Assembly: GCA_028023455.1 (NCBI GenBank)
Contig: JAQFVV010006543.1
Coordinates: forward strand, 682,001 to 746,000
DNA: 64,000 nt
From: Epiperipatus broadwayi
Lineage: Eukaryota; Onychophora; Udeonychophora; Euonychophora; Peripatidae
Reading direction: 5' to 3'
Shown: positions 1 to 12,319 of the stretch, one piece after another
Layout of the letters: each line of letters opens with the position of its first letter
How positions within the stretch are numbered: the first letter of the stretch is position 1
Made by a program: the position numbers and the translations under genes
The notes under the pieces: model-generated
What the model was told of the DNA's origin: nothing
Databases searched by the model: none
The model's input: the letters and a program-made list of their open reading frames with translations, nothing else

Positions 1-642
1 GAATGTATATTTGTCCATTATGCTTTGCTAAAGCATACTCATAAATACAAACAATTACTTAAATAAACTAATCACCTTCTCAATGATCCTCCTATGTAGC
101 ATCTTATAATCCAATTCACAGCAGACAAAGTATGGAAATTTATAAATATTTTTAATCATTATTAAAATATTATTTGTAATTAAGTACTTTCTGTGATAAT
201 ACCTATATAATACAAATAAAATTCTCACATTTATATTAAAATCTTTTGTTTAATTTACATTAAAAACAACCCATTAACAAAACTATTATAAAAGTGACGG
301 TTTTTTTATAGGTTAGGTAAAAAACTGATGTCTTTTTAAAATAAGAAATATCTCTAATGCTTCTAGATTGGATTTTAATGATTTTTTGTAAAGCATTAGG
401 GAAAATACACAAATTTTCCAATAACAGTTAAGAATTATTTAATTCAATTTCAATCTATATTGCATTAAATAGGAAGTTTTGAATGTGGATATAACTACAA
501 GTAACACATTTCTTGAGTCAAATGAGCAAACCTCCATCTCTAGATACTATAGATAGTAATTTATCACTTCTAAAGACTTTATACCTATCCAATAATTTTT
601 TATCACAGATATTCTCCTTTAGCCATATTTCAGTTAGATATA
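1..642. other. AT-rich DNA, no gene seen
   Basis: Low-complexity AT-rich sequence on both strands with no open frame of note and no recognisable repeat. The segment ends where the degenerate family A foldback copy begins. Confidence 0.5.
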
Positions 643-1015
643 ATGTTACATCAGCAATCACCATTTTTTATGCTTATACAAGCTGTTAAAACAGTAACAA
701 ACTCATACAGTGGTGCCACTAGTGTAAGCCTTAGTAATCAGAAGATGCAAGAAGATTTATCTAATGCTTACTCATCCAATATGTCCAGACTAGTTTCTAG
801 CTTACAGCTTTCATAAGTAAGGAGCCTTGGATCTGAGAGCATTGTGCCTAGATCTTAGGATCTAATGTAACCCTCTCATAGCCACCTTATACTTATTTAA
901 TTAACTATAAAGTTAGGAGCTCAAGATGAAAACACAATAAAGTTTACAATCCAAGGTCATTTGCTTGTATAGTTATATAGATCTGATTTAGTTCACTATA
1001 ATTACTAAGGCTTGC
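643..1015. repeat. Degenerate family A foldback copy
   Basis: Shares with better copies (21.4 and 54.0 kb) the order: ATCACCATTT-type end, TGTTAAAACAG, CAGTGGTGCCACT, CTACTCATCCAATAT-like block, CTAGTTTCTAGCTT, GGAGCCTTGGATCTGAGAG, CTAGATCTTAGGATCTAATG. On the minus strand near 806-835 it has an eroded form of the hairpin motif (CTTATGA, AGCT/AGCT stem, GAAAC). Only one arm is present and mismatches are many, so this is an old copy. Confidence 0.7.
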
Positions 1016-1529
1016 ATTGGGTAATGGTGAAGAATTTACTCTTGATTTAGATATGTGATTTTTTTAAGATTTTATGTTTAATTGTATATACCTTTATGCA
1101 CAATTCTCTTATATTTTATAAATAAATATTTAATATTTTTTAGTCATCAATAATATATATATATTGATCAAGATGTACAGACATTACTATATTAATTGAA
1201 GAATTATTTTCTCCTTTAGTGATATATTTTATTATCAATAGAATTGATATATTTATTATTTAATCTTCCATATGAAGAGGGTAAGTTATTTTATTTTCAG
1301 ATTGCACATCATAACACACAACTGATGCATTAAGTTTGTCCGTTAGATATTCAATAGTATCTTTATCAGTCATTATCATAACAATTCTTGTGAGAAAAAA
1401 ACTTTTTATAAACTATTTTTGATTTCCCAGTCAAAATGTTGGGATTTGTGTGAGTTTCTATTTTATCTTTTCTATTTGCTTTTCCCCTATAAATGTTCTT
1501 TTTGTATGACTCCATATAAAGCCATCTTA
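1016..1529. other. AT-rich DNA, no gene seen
   Basis: Nothing recognisable apart from short TA runs near 1152-1164. Confidence 0.4.
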
Positions 1530-1645
1530 CATGGTTTGGCATAGTTGGTAAAGTAGCCAACTTGGGATCAGCAGGTTGTGGATCGAGTCTTGTGCTCACA
1601 GGTCTGGCACTCAAACTTCTTATGAACTCCCCAGCAATAATGTCA
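1530..1645 (+). repeat. tRNA-derived SINE-like copy
   Basis: The segment TTTGGCATAGTTGGTAAAG resembles a Pol III A box (TGGCNNAGTTGG) and about 35 bases on GGATCGAGTCT resembles a B box. The same layout, followed by a tail with AACTCCCCAGCAATA, recurs at 21.16-21.40 kb. It does not fold into a clean tRNA, so a tRNA-derived SINE head is the best reading, not a tRNA gene. Confidence 0.5.
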
Positions 1646-2264
1646 TATGTCTTTTTTTTATTTCTCTATCTCATCTAATTAATTTGGTTACCATATCAGT
1701 TTTTTTTGTGTATAGTTTTTGGTTTCTTTATATAGTTATTTATTTTATCATCATCATTATTATCTTTATTATTACTACCAGATGATTTCACTAATTTAAT
1801 TCAAGTCTAAGTGATTTCATTCTGCTTTCCTTTTATTTTTATCATTTTTAGTGCCAATATCAGTATCATTTTTATAAAATTTACCCATCTCTTTCAGAGT
1901 AGTCCACTTTAATATTATTATGAGATGATTGATTTCCATTAAGAAATTTATTATTAGTTTGTTTTTTAGGTTCCCTCTCCCCTTTTTTTAAGGATGTTCA
2001 CATTTGCTGTCTTTAACTTTATTGGCAATAGATGTGATAAAATCATGTTTTTACATATATATTCCATCTCTATTGCTAAAAAGAGGTTGCCTTGACAACA
2101 GTTTGAAATTCTTGATTGTTCTCTATATTGGGATTTTTTAAGTATTGACTGGTTTCTAATTGTTATTATATATATTATAATTTAATATTTTTAATGGAGT
2201 TAATAGATGATAAATTAATTATAAATGAAAACTCTATTTTTAAATAAAATTAAAGTGGACTTAT
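1646..2264. other. AT-rich DNA, no gene seen
   Basis: T-rich sequence with simple ATT/ATC runs near 1740-1780. No coding or repeat signal that I can name. Confidence 0.4.
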
Positions 2265-2425
2265 ACAGTGGAGAGAACAACAGCTTCACGCTCCCAAATC
2301 AAGATGCTTCAGATTGGCCTATATAAGTGGAAAGTTAGATTAAAGATAAGATGGCCGCTCTTATCTTTATAAAAGTTGTTATCTTGTGTCATGGTTTGAG
2401 AGGTCCCTCTATCACCAAAATAAAG
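2265..2425 (-). repeat. Fragment of repeat family E
   Basis: Matches the 15.0-15.86 kb cluster: GTGGACTTA, AGCTTCACG, TCAAATCAAGATGCTT-like, CCTATATA, AAAGATAAGA, GGCCGCTCTTATCTTT and the ATCTTGTG...GAGGTCCCT end. Orientation is that of the inverted copy at 15.6-15.86 kb. Confidence 0.65.
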
Positions 2426-2689
2426 ATATTGCTTGACTATTATAAATTTCAAGGCACATTTGATACAGGTTATAGCCTGTCTTAAAAGTATCTTTAATTG
2501 AGTAAATAAGTGATAAATTGTTTTTATAAATCGACAACCATGATGTTTCAGAGTAGAGTAACAAATCATATTGATTCTGGAGGCTAAAAGAAGACAATAG
2601 TAAACAGATTGAGCTATTTCTAATCAGAGGATAGCCATTTTTGATTGCTCAAGTTCATATGTATAGAGTTGTAATATATGACTCACTGT

Positions 2690-2975
2690 TGGCAGAGTCT
2701 TCATTTGGGAAGTAAACAAATTGAGATATTTTGTTTCTCAACATTTATAGCTATAAAGTCCAACTACTAGCTTATACATAAAAGCTTGAGTACTAATCAA
2801 AAGTGATCATCATTTGATTAGTAGCTCAGATAGTTTACTTTTTTTTTAGCCTGCAGAACTGGGCTGATTGGTTATTGCACTTTGAAACACTATGGCTATA
2901 GATTTAACTTCATTTAAAAATGAAATTCCTATTTATAAATTAATTTACCTCTATGGTATTTATGCCATTAAAAAT
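2690..2975 (+). repeat. Left copy of a direct duplication flanking a palindrome
   Basis: Blocks of this segment recur in the same order at 3345-3600: TATAGCTATAAAGTCC, GTACTAATCAAAAG, GATTAGTAGCT, CAGATAGTTTA, ACTTTGAAA, TTTAACTTCATTTAAAAATG and CTATTTATAAATTAATTTA. The two copies bracket the palindrome at 3063-3339. Confidence 0.65.
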
Positions 2976-3062
2976 ATTAAACTATAATACATGTTTCACT
3001 ATTAGGAGAATCTAATAACTACTCTTTCTTATTGCATTGCCAAATGTATACTATATAATATT

Positions 3063-3339
3063 AAATTGTCCATGCATTTTACTACTGTTACACAATGCTT
3101 TATTTACCACTCTTTTTTTACAGTTGGCAGTTAAGGCTAGGAGATATTAAGTTCTGAAGAAGATTGCTGGGGCAATCAAAACTGTAAACTGTAAAAAAAA
3201 AAAAGGGTGGTAAATAAAGTTGAGGCTAGGAGATGTAAAGTTCTGAAGAAGATTGCTGGGGCAATCGAAATTGTAAACTGTAAAAAAAGGGTGGTAAATA
3301 AAGCATTGTGTAACAGTAGTAAAGTGCATGGACAATTTA
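3063..3339. repeat. Palindrome with two tandem hairpin-motif units
   Basis: Inverted arms lie at about 3063-3125 and 3276-3339 (outer sequence AAATTGTCCATGCA, inner TTTTTTTACAGTT). Between them is an approximately 90-base unit repeated head to tail (about 3132-3219 and 3223-3303). Each unit carries CTGAAGA, one A, a six-base stem GATTGC/GCAATC with loop TGGG, then AAAA (first) or GAAA (second). The second unit is at 3243-3270. The layout resembles the hammerhead-like motif of Penelope-like elements. Confidence 0.7.
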
Positions 3340-3344
3340 GTATT

Positions 3345-3600
3345 ATTAGGAGAGTCTTTGTTTCAGTTGGGAATTGTGTTTTGCAACACTTAATAGCTAT
3401 AAGGTCCGGAGACTAATTCGTACATAATAATTTTAGTACCAATCCAAAGCAGTCTTTTTTTGATTAGGAGTAGCTTGGACAGTTTATTATTGTGTTTTCC
3501 AGTTTACAGAATAGTCTTATTAGTTACAGTACTTTGAAAGTGTTTGATGTAGGTTTAACTCTATTTAAAAATGGAATTACTATTTATAAATTAATTTATC
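3345..3600 (+). repeat. Right copy of the direct duplication
   Basis: Partner of 2690-2975 with the same block order and moderate divergence. Confidence 0.6.
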
Positions 3601-3615
3601 ATGTGTGTGAATGTT

Positions 3616-3903
3616 ATTAAAACAGGCAAAACTCTCCATACAGTAGTGCTATTCAGTGCAAGCCAGAGTAATCAATGGATGCCAGTGCTCTCAGATCCAA
3701 GGCTCCTCACTGACAAAGGCCACAAGCCAGAAACTAGTCTGGGGATATTGGATGAGTAGGCACTAGATAGGGATTTTATGCACAAGCCTTCTGGCATCCA
3801 TTGATTACTCTGCCTTGCACTGAATGGCACTATTGTATGGAGAGTTTTGCCTGTTTTAATAAGTTATGAGCAAGAATAAGAAATGGTGATCATGTGATGT
3901 TTA
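3616..3903. repeat. Family A foldback with 13-bp target duplication
   Basis: Arms of about 65 bases face each other: AAAACAGGCAAAACTCTCC from 3620 and its reverse complement ending near 3859. A core between them has CTGACAAAGGCCACAAGCC followed by AGAAAC. The right end runs on past the arm to GGTGATCATGTGATGTTTA. The 13-base direct repeat GTGTGTGAATGTT lies at 3603-3615 and 3904-3916, just outside, and reads as a target-site duplication. No coding capacity. Confidence 0.8.
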
Positions 3904-3916
3904 GTGTGTGAATGTT

Positions 3917-5989
3917 GTGTGTGTGTGCTCAGCTAGAATCAGAAACATTTAGTGGTTAAGAATATTAGTGATGTATTCATCAGTTATCAGTGTGCGATCT
4001 AAAAACAACCTCTCGAATAAATATTAGTTTTTCTGGAGTGCACAAACTTGCATTCAATTTTTACAAAATACAACAATTAGAATGAAGAAAAAATGTGGGA
4101 GAAAACTCGTATTAGAGCCAAAAATATTCTCAGGATTGTTTAGATAGCAGTCTTATGTATCATTCGAAAGCACTTCCTTAGCACTTTCAAAAAAGGCAGG
4201 CAATTGTTGATATAATGTTGAGTTTAAATAATACCTATTGATTTAAAATAAGATCATTAGTGGCTGATAAAAAGAGATTAAACTTGAAAATGAGTGGAAT
4301 GAAGATGACTATGCCACTTCCGCTCTCTCCTGTCTCATTCATTTGTATCAACATTCCAAATGGACAAAGTACAAGATTCTCTATGAAGTAAAAAAAAGAA
4401 ATTTAAATAAAAAGATTTAGAATAATAGCTATTAAAAGATATAGTCTTTGTTGAGGTAATTAAGATAGTATCCATAGCTCGAGTCTCAAGTTTGATGGAT
4501 TTTTTTTTTTTTTTGTGGGGACCTATGCAAGAAGGACTTTATGTTGTTAGATATGATAGTGCTGTCCCAAAATTTCTAACATTGCCAGCAGTGGGCAGAT
4601 TCTGGCTGTAAAGTTGATGTCCAGTTCATATACGCAATTGAGAAAAGTATATTGTAGTTTTTAAAAAGATTTGATATAAATAATGTAAAAAAATTTGAAG
4701 AGATATTGAATCAATTTTACTCATAATTTATAAAATAGTATTTCATAATTATGCAATTAAATTAAGAAAAATAAGAATAGATCTCTATTTAATAAGCTAC
4801 AAAATTTACAAATATTTCATTAAATATTATATTCTCTTTATTAATTTACTTTTGTAAATTATACGCTAACTTTTAAAATTTTATTTTACGTTATTTATTT
4901 CATTCTATTTAAAATTTTAAACTATACACATATTTAAAAGATTTGTGTTGATTAAAATTATGTTAAAATTATTTATGTTAAAATAATATTTCATGGTAAA
5001 AATAATTGTATGATTATAATTATTTCAAATTTATAGAATATGGATTAATGTAGGGAAAAAAAAGCAGATCTTGAAATTTAAAGTCTATGGACTGTGGTCT
5101 AACTCTCTCACTTGTGGAACTTGACCTTTTATGAACTCAGGAGCAACAGACATTGATTTAAGAGTTTACTTTAGGAAAGTATGAGCATCGGGAAGTTTCT
5201 GGTAGAGAATAATGATGCCATCTGTTTCTTTTAAATGCTTTAATTTATATGATGTTTGCAAATTTACCTCTAATTTTCACCATTTCTGTGGTCTATATCT
5301 TTGAATAATATTGTTGAAATGTAATCTAATTATATATTTACTAAATTACACTTATTAATCTCAATATTATAATCTTTAATTTTCATTAATGACTATTAAG
5401 CTCTTATTACAGTTAATGATTGAAAAATTAAATTAGGAATAAACACTTAACTCCCCTATCTCAGTTGTGCTAGTACTCATGATCATCTTTTGCAGTTCAG
5501 TACTACTCGCATATGTGTGTTTAGGATAATCAGATAAACCAGACATTAATTATTAAAGCTTCTTCAACCGTTTCCTATAAAAGAAAAGTAAAAAAAGCAT
5601 TAGTTACTAGACTTTCCAATTGCTAAGCAGTAGTGGTTTTAATAATTCTCTATTTTCTTTTATCCTCTTTCTATAAATTGTAAATATTCATTTACCAACC
5701 AATATTGGGTGTCTAGATGGTCAGAGATCAGCTATTTAAAAATAAGTTTTAAACTAGCTATCTGTAAAATAAATTCTAAGCTTTATGGGTACCTTATATA
5801 TATATTAATTCTAATATTCTCATGGATAAATGATGAAAAAATATATATAATAGTTAAATAGCTGCTGTTTCAGTACAATAACAAAATTATGTATTGAATA
5901 AGAATCTCATTACATATATATATAACTATAGAAATAATGCTATGATAGCTTGCTTTTCATAAAACAATTTAAACTAATATAATTAATTA
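3917..5989. other. AT-rich DNA, no gene seen
   Basis: Two kilobases without a recognisable gene or repeat. There is a T run at 4500-4515 and generally very high A+T from 4620 to 5040. A weak SINE-tail similarity (TTATGAACTCAGGAGCAA) lies near 5139-5157. Confidence 0.4.
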
Positions 5990-6784
5990 ATACATTGCAC
6001 GTAGATCTTAGAATCTAATACAACCCTCCAGCAGCCACCTCTTACCTTATTAGCTAACTATAAAGCTTTGAGTCCAAAATGAAAACCTAGTGTTTTCGAA
6101 TCAAGTTTATTAGCTTATCTTGTCATAAAGATCTGAACTGAGTTCAGCATCCATACTTTTTAGTATTGTTGGTTCTTTAATAACATCAGTCACCATAATC
6201 CATTTGTGCAGGATTGATATTAATCCACTAAACATCATATGATCACTGGTCTAACCCTGACTTCCACTGAGTGCTATTGTATGGAGAATTTAGCCCCTGT
6301 GCAAACAGCTTGTGTAAACAAAAAGAATGGTAATAATGTGTTTAATGGTTTAATACCAATACTGCCCAATAGGATTATGATGACTGTGATTATTAAAGAA
6401 CCAAAAATACCAAAAAGTATGGATGCTAAACTGAGTTCAGGTCTATATGACAATGCAAGCTAATGAGCTTGACTTAAAAGCTTTATAGTTAGCTAATAAA
6501 GTAAAAGATGGCTGATGGAGTGTTGCATTGGATCCCAAGATCTAGGTGTAGTGCTCTCAGATCCAAGGCTCCTCACTTATGAAAGCCACTAGCTAGAAAC
6601 TAGTCTGGGGATATTGGATGAGTAAGTCCTAGATAGGGGTTTTATGCACAAACCTTCTTTCATCCATTGATTACTCTGGCTTGCACTGAGTGGCACTATT
6701 GTGTGGAAATTTTAGCCTCGTGTAAAAAGCTTGTGAAAGCAAAAAGAATGGTTTATCACGTGATGTTTAGTGGTTCTTCTAAAT
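5990..6784. repeat. Large family A palindrome
   Basis: Long arms at about 5995-6237 and 6330-6545 share, in inverted order, TAGATCTTAGAATCTAATAC, CAGCCACCTCTTACC, TTAGCTAACTATAAAGCTTT, GAACTGAGTTCAGCATCC and ACTTTTTAGTATT-like blocks. The right side continues through GGATCTGAGAGC-type sequence (inverted), CTTATGAAAGCCACTAGCT followed by AGAAAC, GGGGATATTGGATGAG and ends in CACGTGATGTTTAGTGG. The hairpin stem here is AGC/GCT, whereas other copies have GGC/GCC. No coding capacity. Confidence 0.75.
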
Positions 6785-6960
6785 AAATATTAAAAAGAAT
6801 AGGTGACATGCTGGATCCTTGCCTAACTCCACTTTTTATATTCATCAGTCTCATTATTCCCAATTTAATTCTTATATACCTAAGAATTGTATATATAATT
6901 TTAAAAAATTATAGCAGCAAAGTTCAATTTTTAAAGGTTATTCTTTGTGTTTATTTAAAA
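6785..6960 (-). pseudogene. LINE reverse transcriptase fragment
   Basis: Reading the minus strand gives GVRQGSSMSPILF, a standard non-LTR reverse transcriptase block (the GxRQGxxxSP motif just before the YADD box). It is preceded by decayed sequence with KVRIKLG-like residues. It is truncated on the left by the end of the family A copy. Too short to assign a clade. Confidence 0.65.
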
Positions 6961-7924
6961 ATCGCAGGGTGGGACTTTTTCCTGCTCGGCTGGGTTAAAC
7001 ATGTATCATACTGTTGTAAAATTTCCTATTTCTCAAACAGAATTTTCTCTTTTTTTCTATTATTGTTCTGCTGGTTTTAAAATTGGAATAGTTGCGTGAT
7101 TTCTTTAAAATTAAATTATTGATAGAACTTAATCTTTAATTACCTGTCAGTTTTCAACTTTCCAATTAATGAGTTTGTTTTGGTCGCCGTAATGTAATGC
7201 TTTGGATTAAATCTTTTAAAGTTGGAAATATTTTTAGATTTAAAAATTACTTTTTGACTTTCTGAACCTGTCAATAACTGCTATTTATATCTAGTAAAAG
7301 AATCAAACTTTTTTTTTTTTTAAAGATTAGTGTTTGTTAAAAAGAAATACTCTCACCTCTCTTTTCTAATGTGATCTGGCAACGCTTTTAGAGGTCAGAA
7401 AGCAGTAGGATGGTGGAAAAGAAAAATAAAGCTCGGAAAAAAAAAAAAAAGATTAAATGCAGCATTTAAATTAAACTGTGACGTCATTATAGCTAACGTA
7501 GATTTGATATAAAAAAAAAAGTCCTCATATAAAGCTATGACAAATGAAGCATATAATAATCTTCAGATGCATTAGAAATGGCAAATTACCACCAACAATT
7601 GTGAATTACCATGCATTGTCCATGGTCTAATTACCCTAGTGTGCCCTTGAGCAGAGAATTTAACACAAATGCATGCGAATGTTTTTATGCATATATGATG
7701 TCACTAGTGATCTTGAAAGATGAATAGCAAATTGATTTTCACCTGAAGAAAAGAAGAAGGGAGACTGATTGGTCAAATGAATAGAAATTATGTGCTGAGT
7801 TTATCACTGATGTTCCATTTGACTTTTTCTTTAAGTAATTGACCCTCTGTAGCATTATTTATATAAAACACAAAGTATAAACGAGAGCTTATAATAATTT
7901 TATATGGACTGATCATTTAACTAA
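6961..7924. other. AT-rich DNA, no gene seen
   Basis: Contains A and T runs (7308-7322, 7437-7451, 7510-7520) but no recognisable gene or repeat. Confidence 0.4.
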
Positions 7925-8400
7925 AATATACGATAATCATTATCATTTTGAACTATTACTGATCATCTGTAGAATGAAAATCTCTCCAAGTTCAAACCAT
8001 CTCCTATCTCTAGCTGTTCTTCCCCAAATCTCTTTCTAGATCTTTAACAATCTCTTGAAATCCACTTTAAGATATTAACTGTCTATTAATAATTTTTCTA
8101 GCAATATGTCCAGTCCAACTCCACTTCAGTCTCTTCATTCTTTCAGTGATGTCAGTAAGACTTGTTTGTTTTCTTACTCATATATTTTATTTTCAATCTC
8201 TTCATGTTATTCCTAACATGCTTCTCTCCATATTTCTTTGAGTGGTCTAAAGTCTCTGTATTATTCTTCTATTAAGCATCCAAGTCTCAGATCCATAAGT
8301 AAGAACTGATAAAATACATTTATTAAAAGCTTTCCTTTTCAAACACATAAGCATTATTACCAAAAGCACTCTATATATTAATAGTAAGATTTGTAAAAAA
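7925..8400 (-). mobile_element. RTE-like LINE 3' fragment
   Basis: The same 3' region as in the copies at 10.66 and 32.88 kb, diverged. Shared strings on the plus strand include CTCTCCAAGTT, ACAATCTCTTG, TCTAGCAATATGTCCAG, CCAACTCCACTTCA, TCTTTGAGTGGTCT and AAGTCTCAGATCCATAAGTA. These encode the C-terminal domain after the reverse transcriptase on the minus strand (matching the SWAGHVARR, RSMERCMLG and YGSETW regions of the 33-kb copy). It is 5' truncated. Confidence 0.8.
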
Positions 8401-8739
8401 AGTAATGAAATTGAATTTATTTAATCCCAATATTATTGATTATATGTGTCCTTGTAACTATAAAAAAGAATTATATTTAATTTCAGTCTGCATGTATCTT
8501 TCACACTTTAATCGAAGTCAAGTAATATATGCTTAATATAAATAAGATTAAAACTTATTCTGATTTGTAATTAGTTGTGTAAGAGCTTGGCACTTCTGGT
8601 GAAGGGGTTACTCTGAAATCAATTTTATGAGCTTTGTATTGTTATAGACTGATTAAAATCAGAATTTCAATGTTATGTATAATAATTTTATATTTTAATT
8701 AAATCACAAGTTAATAGAAGGCGGTCTGTAATGTTTGAT

Positions 8740-10655
8740 ATATGAAAAATATTATAGTTCAGGAAATTTATAAAGTAGGGATAGAGTTTCAAATTAAGAA
8801 GGTTAAAATGGATGGGATGTAAAAAGTAAACAAAGAGTAACTGATTTAGATATAAATGTAGATGTGCAGAGAGAATGGCTCTGTAAACCTAATGATAAAC
8901 AAACTAATTACAAATCTAATAGAGAAGAAAGAGTCAAAAAAATTTACAAAAGTGTAGTAAGAAAGGAAGAATGGAATGTGCAAGGTGATAGATCAGAAAA
9001 GTGGCTAGAATTAAACAAAGCAGTTAAAAACAAATGACTTGAGTTATTAGCAATAGTAGAAACACATCTAAGAAAAAGAAGAACCTACACTGGAAGACTT
9101 GATATGGAGGTAAAATTGGGAAAAAAAGAAAAGAAATAAAAGGTGAGGTATGGCAAAAAATATTTAAATACTGTGAAGTGTCAATAACATTTGTGGTTTG
9201 AGATAAGGTTAGGAAGACCAGAGTGGAAGATGGCTATTGTGTATATGGCCACTGAAAATAATCAAACTATAATGGTATGAAGCCATAGCGTATATGAATT
9301 CCTACTTAAGAATATGCAGAGTTCTGAAAAAAAAGTGAAATAAAATAATGGGTGTAGCGAATATGAATGGGCATTTTTGAAGAAATTGATGATGTGGATA
9401 ATAAGAATATAAATTAAAAGTAGAAGAAATCATGGAAGAGTTTGTTGAGGATGAATATAAAGACTGGGTGGTAAAATATAAAAAATGGCAAATTGTGTTT
9501 TAGGTGAGGATATTCAGAAGAATAAAAGGAATAGAAAAGTAAGAGTTAGTAAAAGTGTAAAGAGAGAGAAAAAGCATGCAGAGAATATAAATTAACTATT
9601 AAAAACAAAGAAAGTGAAAATGACATTAATCTTAAATGGGGGAAAAAACTATTTAAAACAAAGAAGTTGGCTAAAATAGATAATTGTATAGAGAGAATGA
9701 AATTAAATAGTAAATTATTGGAAGATATGGATAAAAGTGGAAGAATTGGGAGTAAAAAAATTTGGAAATATATTTAAAAAGGAATGTAGGGGAGAGAGAA
9801 ACAGTATTACTAAATGATGAACAAAAAGGTGTAGCTCTAGAGAAGAATTAGAGATAAACTTAAATAAGTATGTAATGGATATAGAAAAGATGTTAAATGT
9901 GAAGAACAGAGTGATAACAAAAATAAAAGCATGTAGTAATGGAAATGTTAAGTTTACAGAAAATGAATTGAATGAGGCAGGGAAGAAATTGAAAAGTGGA
10001 AATCCAAGAGGTTTAGATGGATTAGCAGCAGAGATGGTGATAAATTTGGGTATTAGAACAAAATTAAATCTATTGTCCATGTTTTAATAAGATGACACAG
10101 AAGACAAAATTTCCAGAGAGCTGAAAGAATACAAGAGTAAGGCTATTATTTAAAGGAAAGGTTAAGGACTATAGAAAGATAAACAATTATAGACGGATAG
10201 TAGTAATGTCAGTATTAAGTAAAGTTTTTGCATATGTGGTGGTTGGAAGAGTAGAAAAATGGATGGAAGAATATAATATAGTGGGAGAAATATGCTGATA
10301 GTTTATTTATAATCACACAACTTATAGATATGTGTAGAAATACAGATAAACAGTTATATATGGTCTTTATAGATATAGAGAAGGCATATGAAAAAGTAAA
10401 TAGAAATTGACTATAGGTAAGTTTAGTAAATTTGGAAATGAATGGAGCTTTAATGGATTTTATTAAAAGATTGTGTAAAATAATTACTATACACATCATT
10501 TAGGAAATATAGAATTAATTGGAGTTAAAAATGGGATGGGACTAAGGCAAGGATGTGCTATGTCACCTACTTTGTTTTTGTTATACATGAGAAAAATAGA
10601 AAGAGCAATAAAAAAAGGAAGAGAGGTAGAGATATCATTAGTAGATGACAAGTGA
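8740..10655 (+). pseudogene. LINE-2 endonuclease and reverse transcriptase, 5' part, decayed
   Basis: Old non-LTR retrotransposon with many stops and frameshifts. Near 8970-9100 the plus strand reads EWNVQG, then LELLAIVETHLRKRR, typical of the start of an apurinic-like endonuclease with its catalytic E. Near 9870-10090 an open stretch contains KLKSGNPRGLDGLAAEM, the reverse transcriptase K-x-P-GxDG block. Near 10360-10400 VFIDIEKAYEKV is the first catalytic-D block, and near 10530-10580 GLRQGCAMSPTLF precedes the YADD box. The frame is then cut at about 10655 by an RTE-like insertion and resumes at about 13.6 kb. The clade is not certain, but it is not the RTE-like family. Confidence 0.8.
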
Positions 10656-10796
10656 GTGTATATAATCATTATCAATCATTATCAATGCAGTTCAGGATGA
10701 AGGTCTCTCCAAGTTCAGTCCATCTCTGATCTCTAACCTCTTTTTTTCCCATCACTCCTGCCCACTTTCTTATTCCATCCATCCATTTTACATATA

Positions 10797-10819
10797 GTCT
10801 CTCTCTCTCTCTCTCTCTG
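10797..10819 (+). repeat. (CT)n microsatellite inside the RTE-like copy
   Basis: An alternating TC run of about 24 bases. The homologous place in the 33-kb copy reads GTCTCCTTCTGGG, so the run probably arose within the inserted element. Confidence 0.85.
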
Positions 10820-12319
10820 AGTTTTTTACAATCTCTTGGAATCTGGTTTAAGATTTCAATTGTTCATTTATTATCATCTCTTCTAGCAATATGTCCAGCC
10901 CAACTCCACTTCAGTCTTTTAATTCTTTCAACAATGTCAGTAACACCTATTTTTCTCCTACCCATATATTGCATTTTCAATCTCTTCTTCTTACTGCTAA
11001 CATGAATCTCTCCATACTTCTTTGAGTGGTCTAAACTCTATTAAGTGTCCATGTCTCAGATCCATAAATAAGAACTTGGAAAACACATTTATTAAAAACC
11101 TTTCTTTTCGAACACATAGACATATTTTTTTTAGTATTAGATTATTTCTACTAAAAGCACTCCACCAAGTTTAATTCTGTGATTAATTTCATCCATTATG
11201 TTTTCCATTTGTAGTAATAATCTGACCAAGGTATTTGAACTTGTTAACTTGTTTTCATCTTTTGAGAAAATCCATTGAACCTTATTTCAGTATTTTTAAC
11301 ATTTATCTTTAATCCCACTTTTTTCCTTACATCTGATAACTCTTGCAACATTTCCTGAAGCTTTAAAGCATTATTTGCAAAAACAACTACACCATCTGCA
11401 AAATCTAAATGACTTAAGTAATCTCCATTTACTTTTATTCCTTTAGTTTCCTATTTTAATCCACAAAATACTTGTTGCAGCACTGCTGTAAAAAGTTTTG
11501 GAGATATGGAGTTATCCTGTCTTACACCCTTCTCAATATTAACCTTCCATATGACAATATCCTGGATCTATACCTTGGTGCCTTTTCATAATTTACCTAA
11601 TGGCGATTCATATTCATTGATCCTTCCTATAACTTCTCTCAATATTTGGATATGATAAACTATACTAAAACCACTTTTAAATCCAGCTTCTTTTTTTGGA
11701 TGGTTGAAATCCAATGTTTTCTGTAGACAAATTGTAATTATCTTGGTAAAATTTTTGTATAAAACTGATAAAAAGCTGATAGGTCTGTAATTTCTAATAT
11801 CTTCTTTATCACCTTTTTTAAATATTAATATTAACACTGCATTATTCAAATTATCTGGTACATCTTTATCATTTTGACATTTGGTATATAACTTTGCCAA
11901 AAAAAATTATATTTCTTCACCTGCTTCTTATAATATATTGATTATAATTTCATCATTACCTGGAGCTTTTCCTTTTTTCATAAATTTAATTGTATGTCTC
12001 ACTTCTTCGTTTAAAATTCTGAGAATTCAGAAGATATAATAAATGTAGGAGATACTTGTTCTTTATTACTATTGATAGAACTCTTCTACCCATTTCATGA
12101 TATCATCTCTCTTTTGAATAGTAGTTCAATTTTTTTTTCTTATTGCAGATATATGTTTCCTACCAAAACCAAAATTGTTGTTTTACATTCTTAAGTCTTT
12201 TATTCTCTTCTATAGATTTCTTTACTAGTTCACAATTATATTTGTTTATATCATTATCAACTCTTTTTCACACCATTTTACAAAATTCAAGATATTCAAT
12301 CCATTTTAATGCATAATTT

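Noticed and set aside
1537-1605. Functional tRNA gene
   Set aside because: A and B boxes are visible, but acceptor and anticodon stems do not pair properly and a SINE-like tail follows, with related copies at 21.2 kb.
9715-10080. Minus-strand open frame of 121 residues
   Set aside because: It is the shadow of the LINE-2 reverse transcriptase on the plus strand and is F/L/S-rich in the way antisense AT-rich coding usually is.
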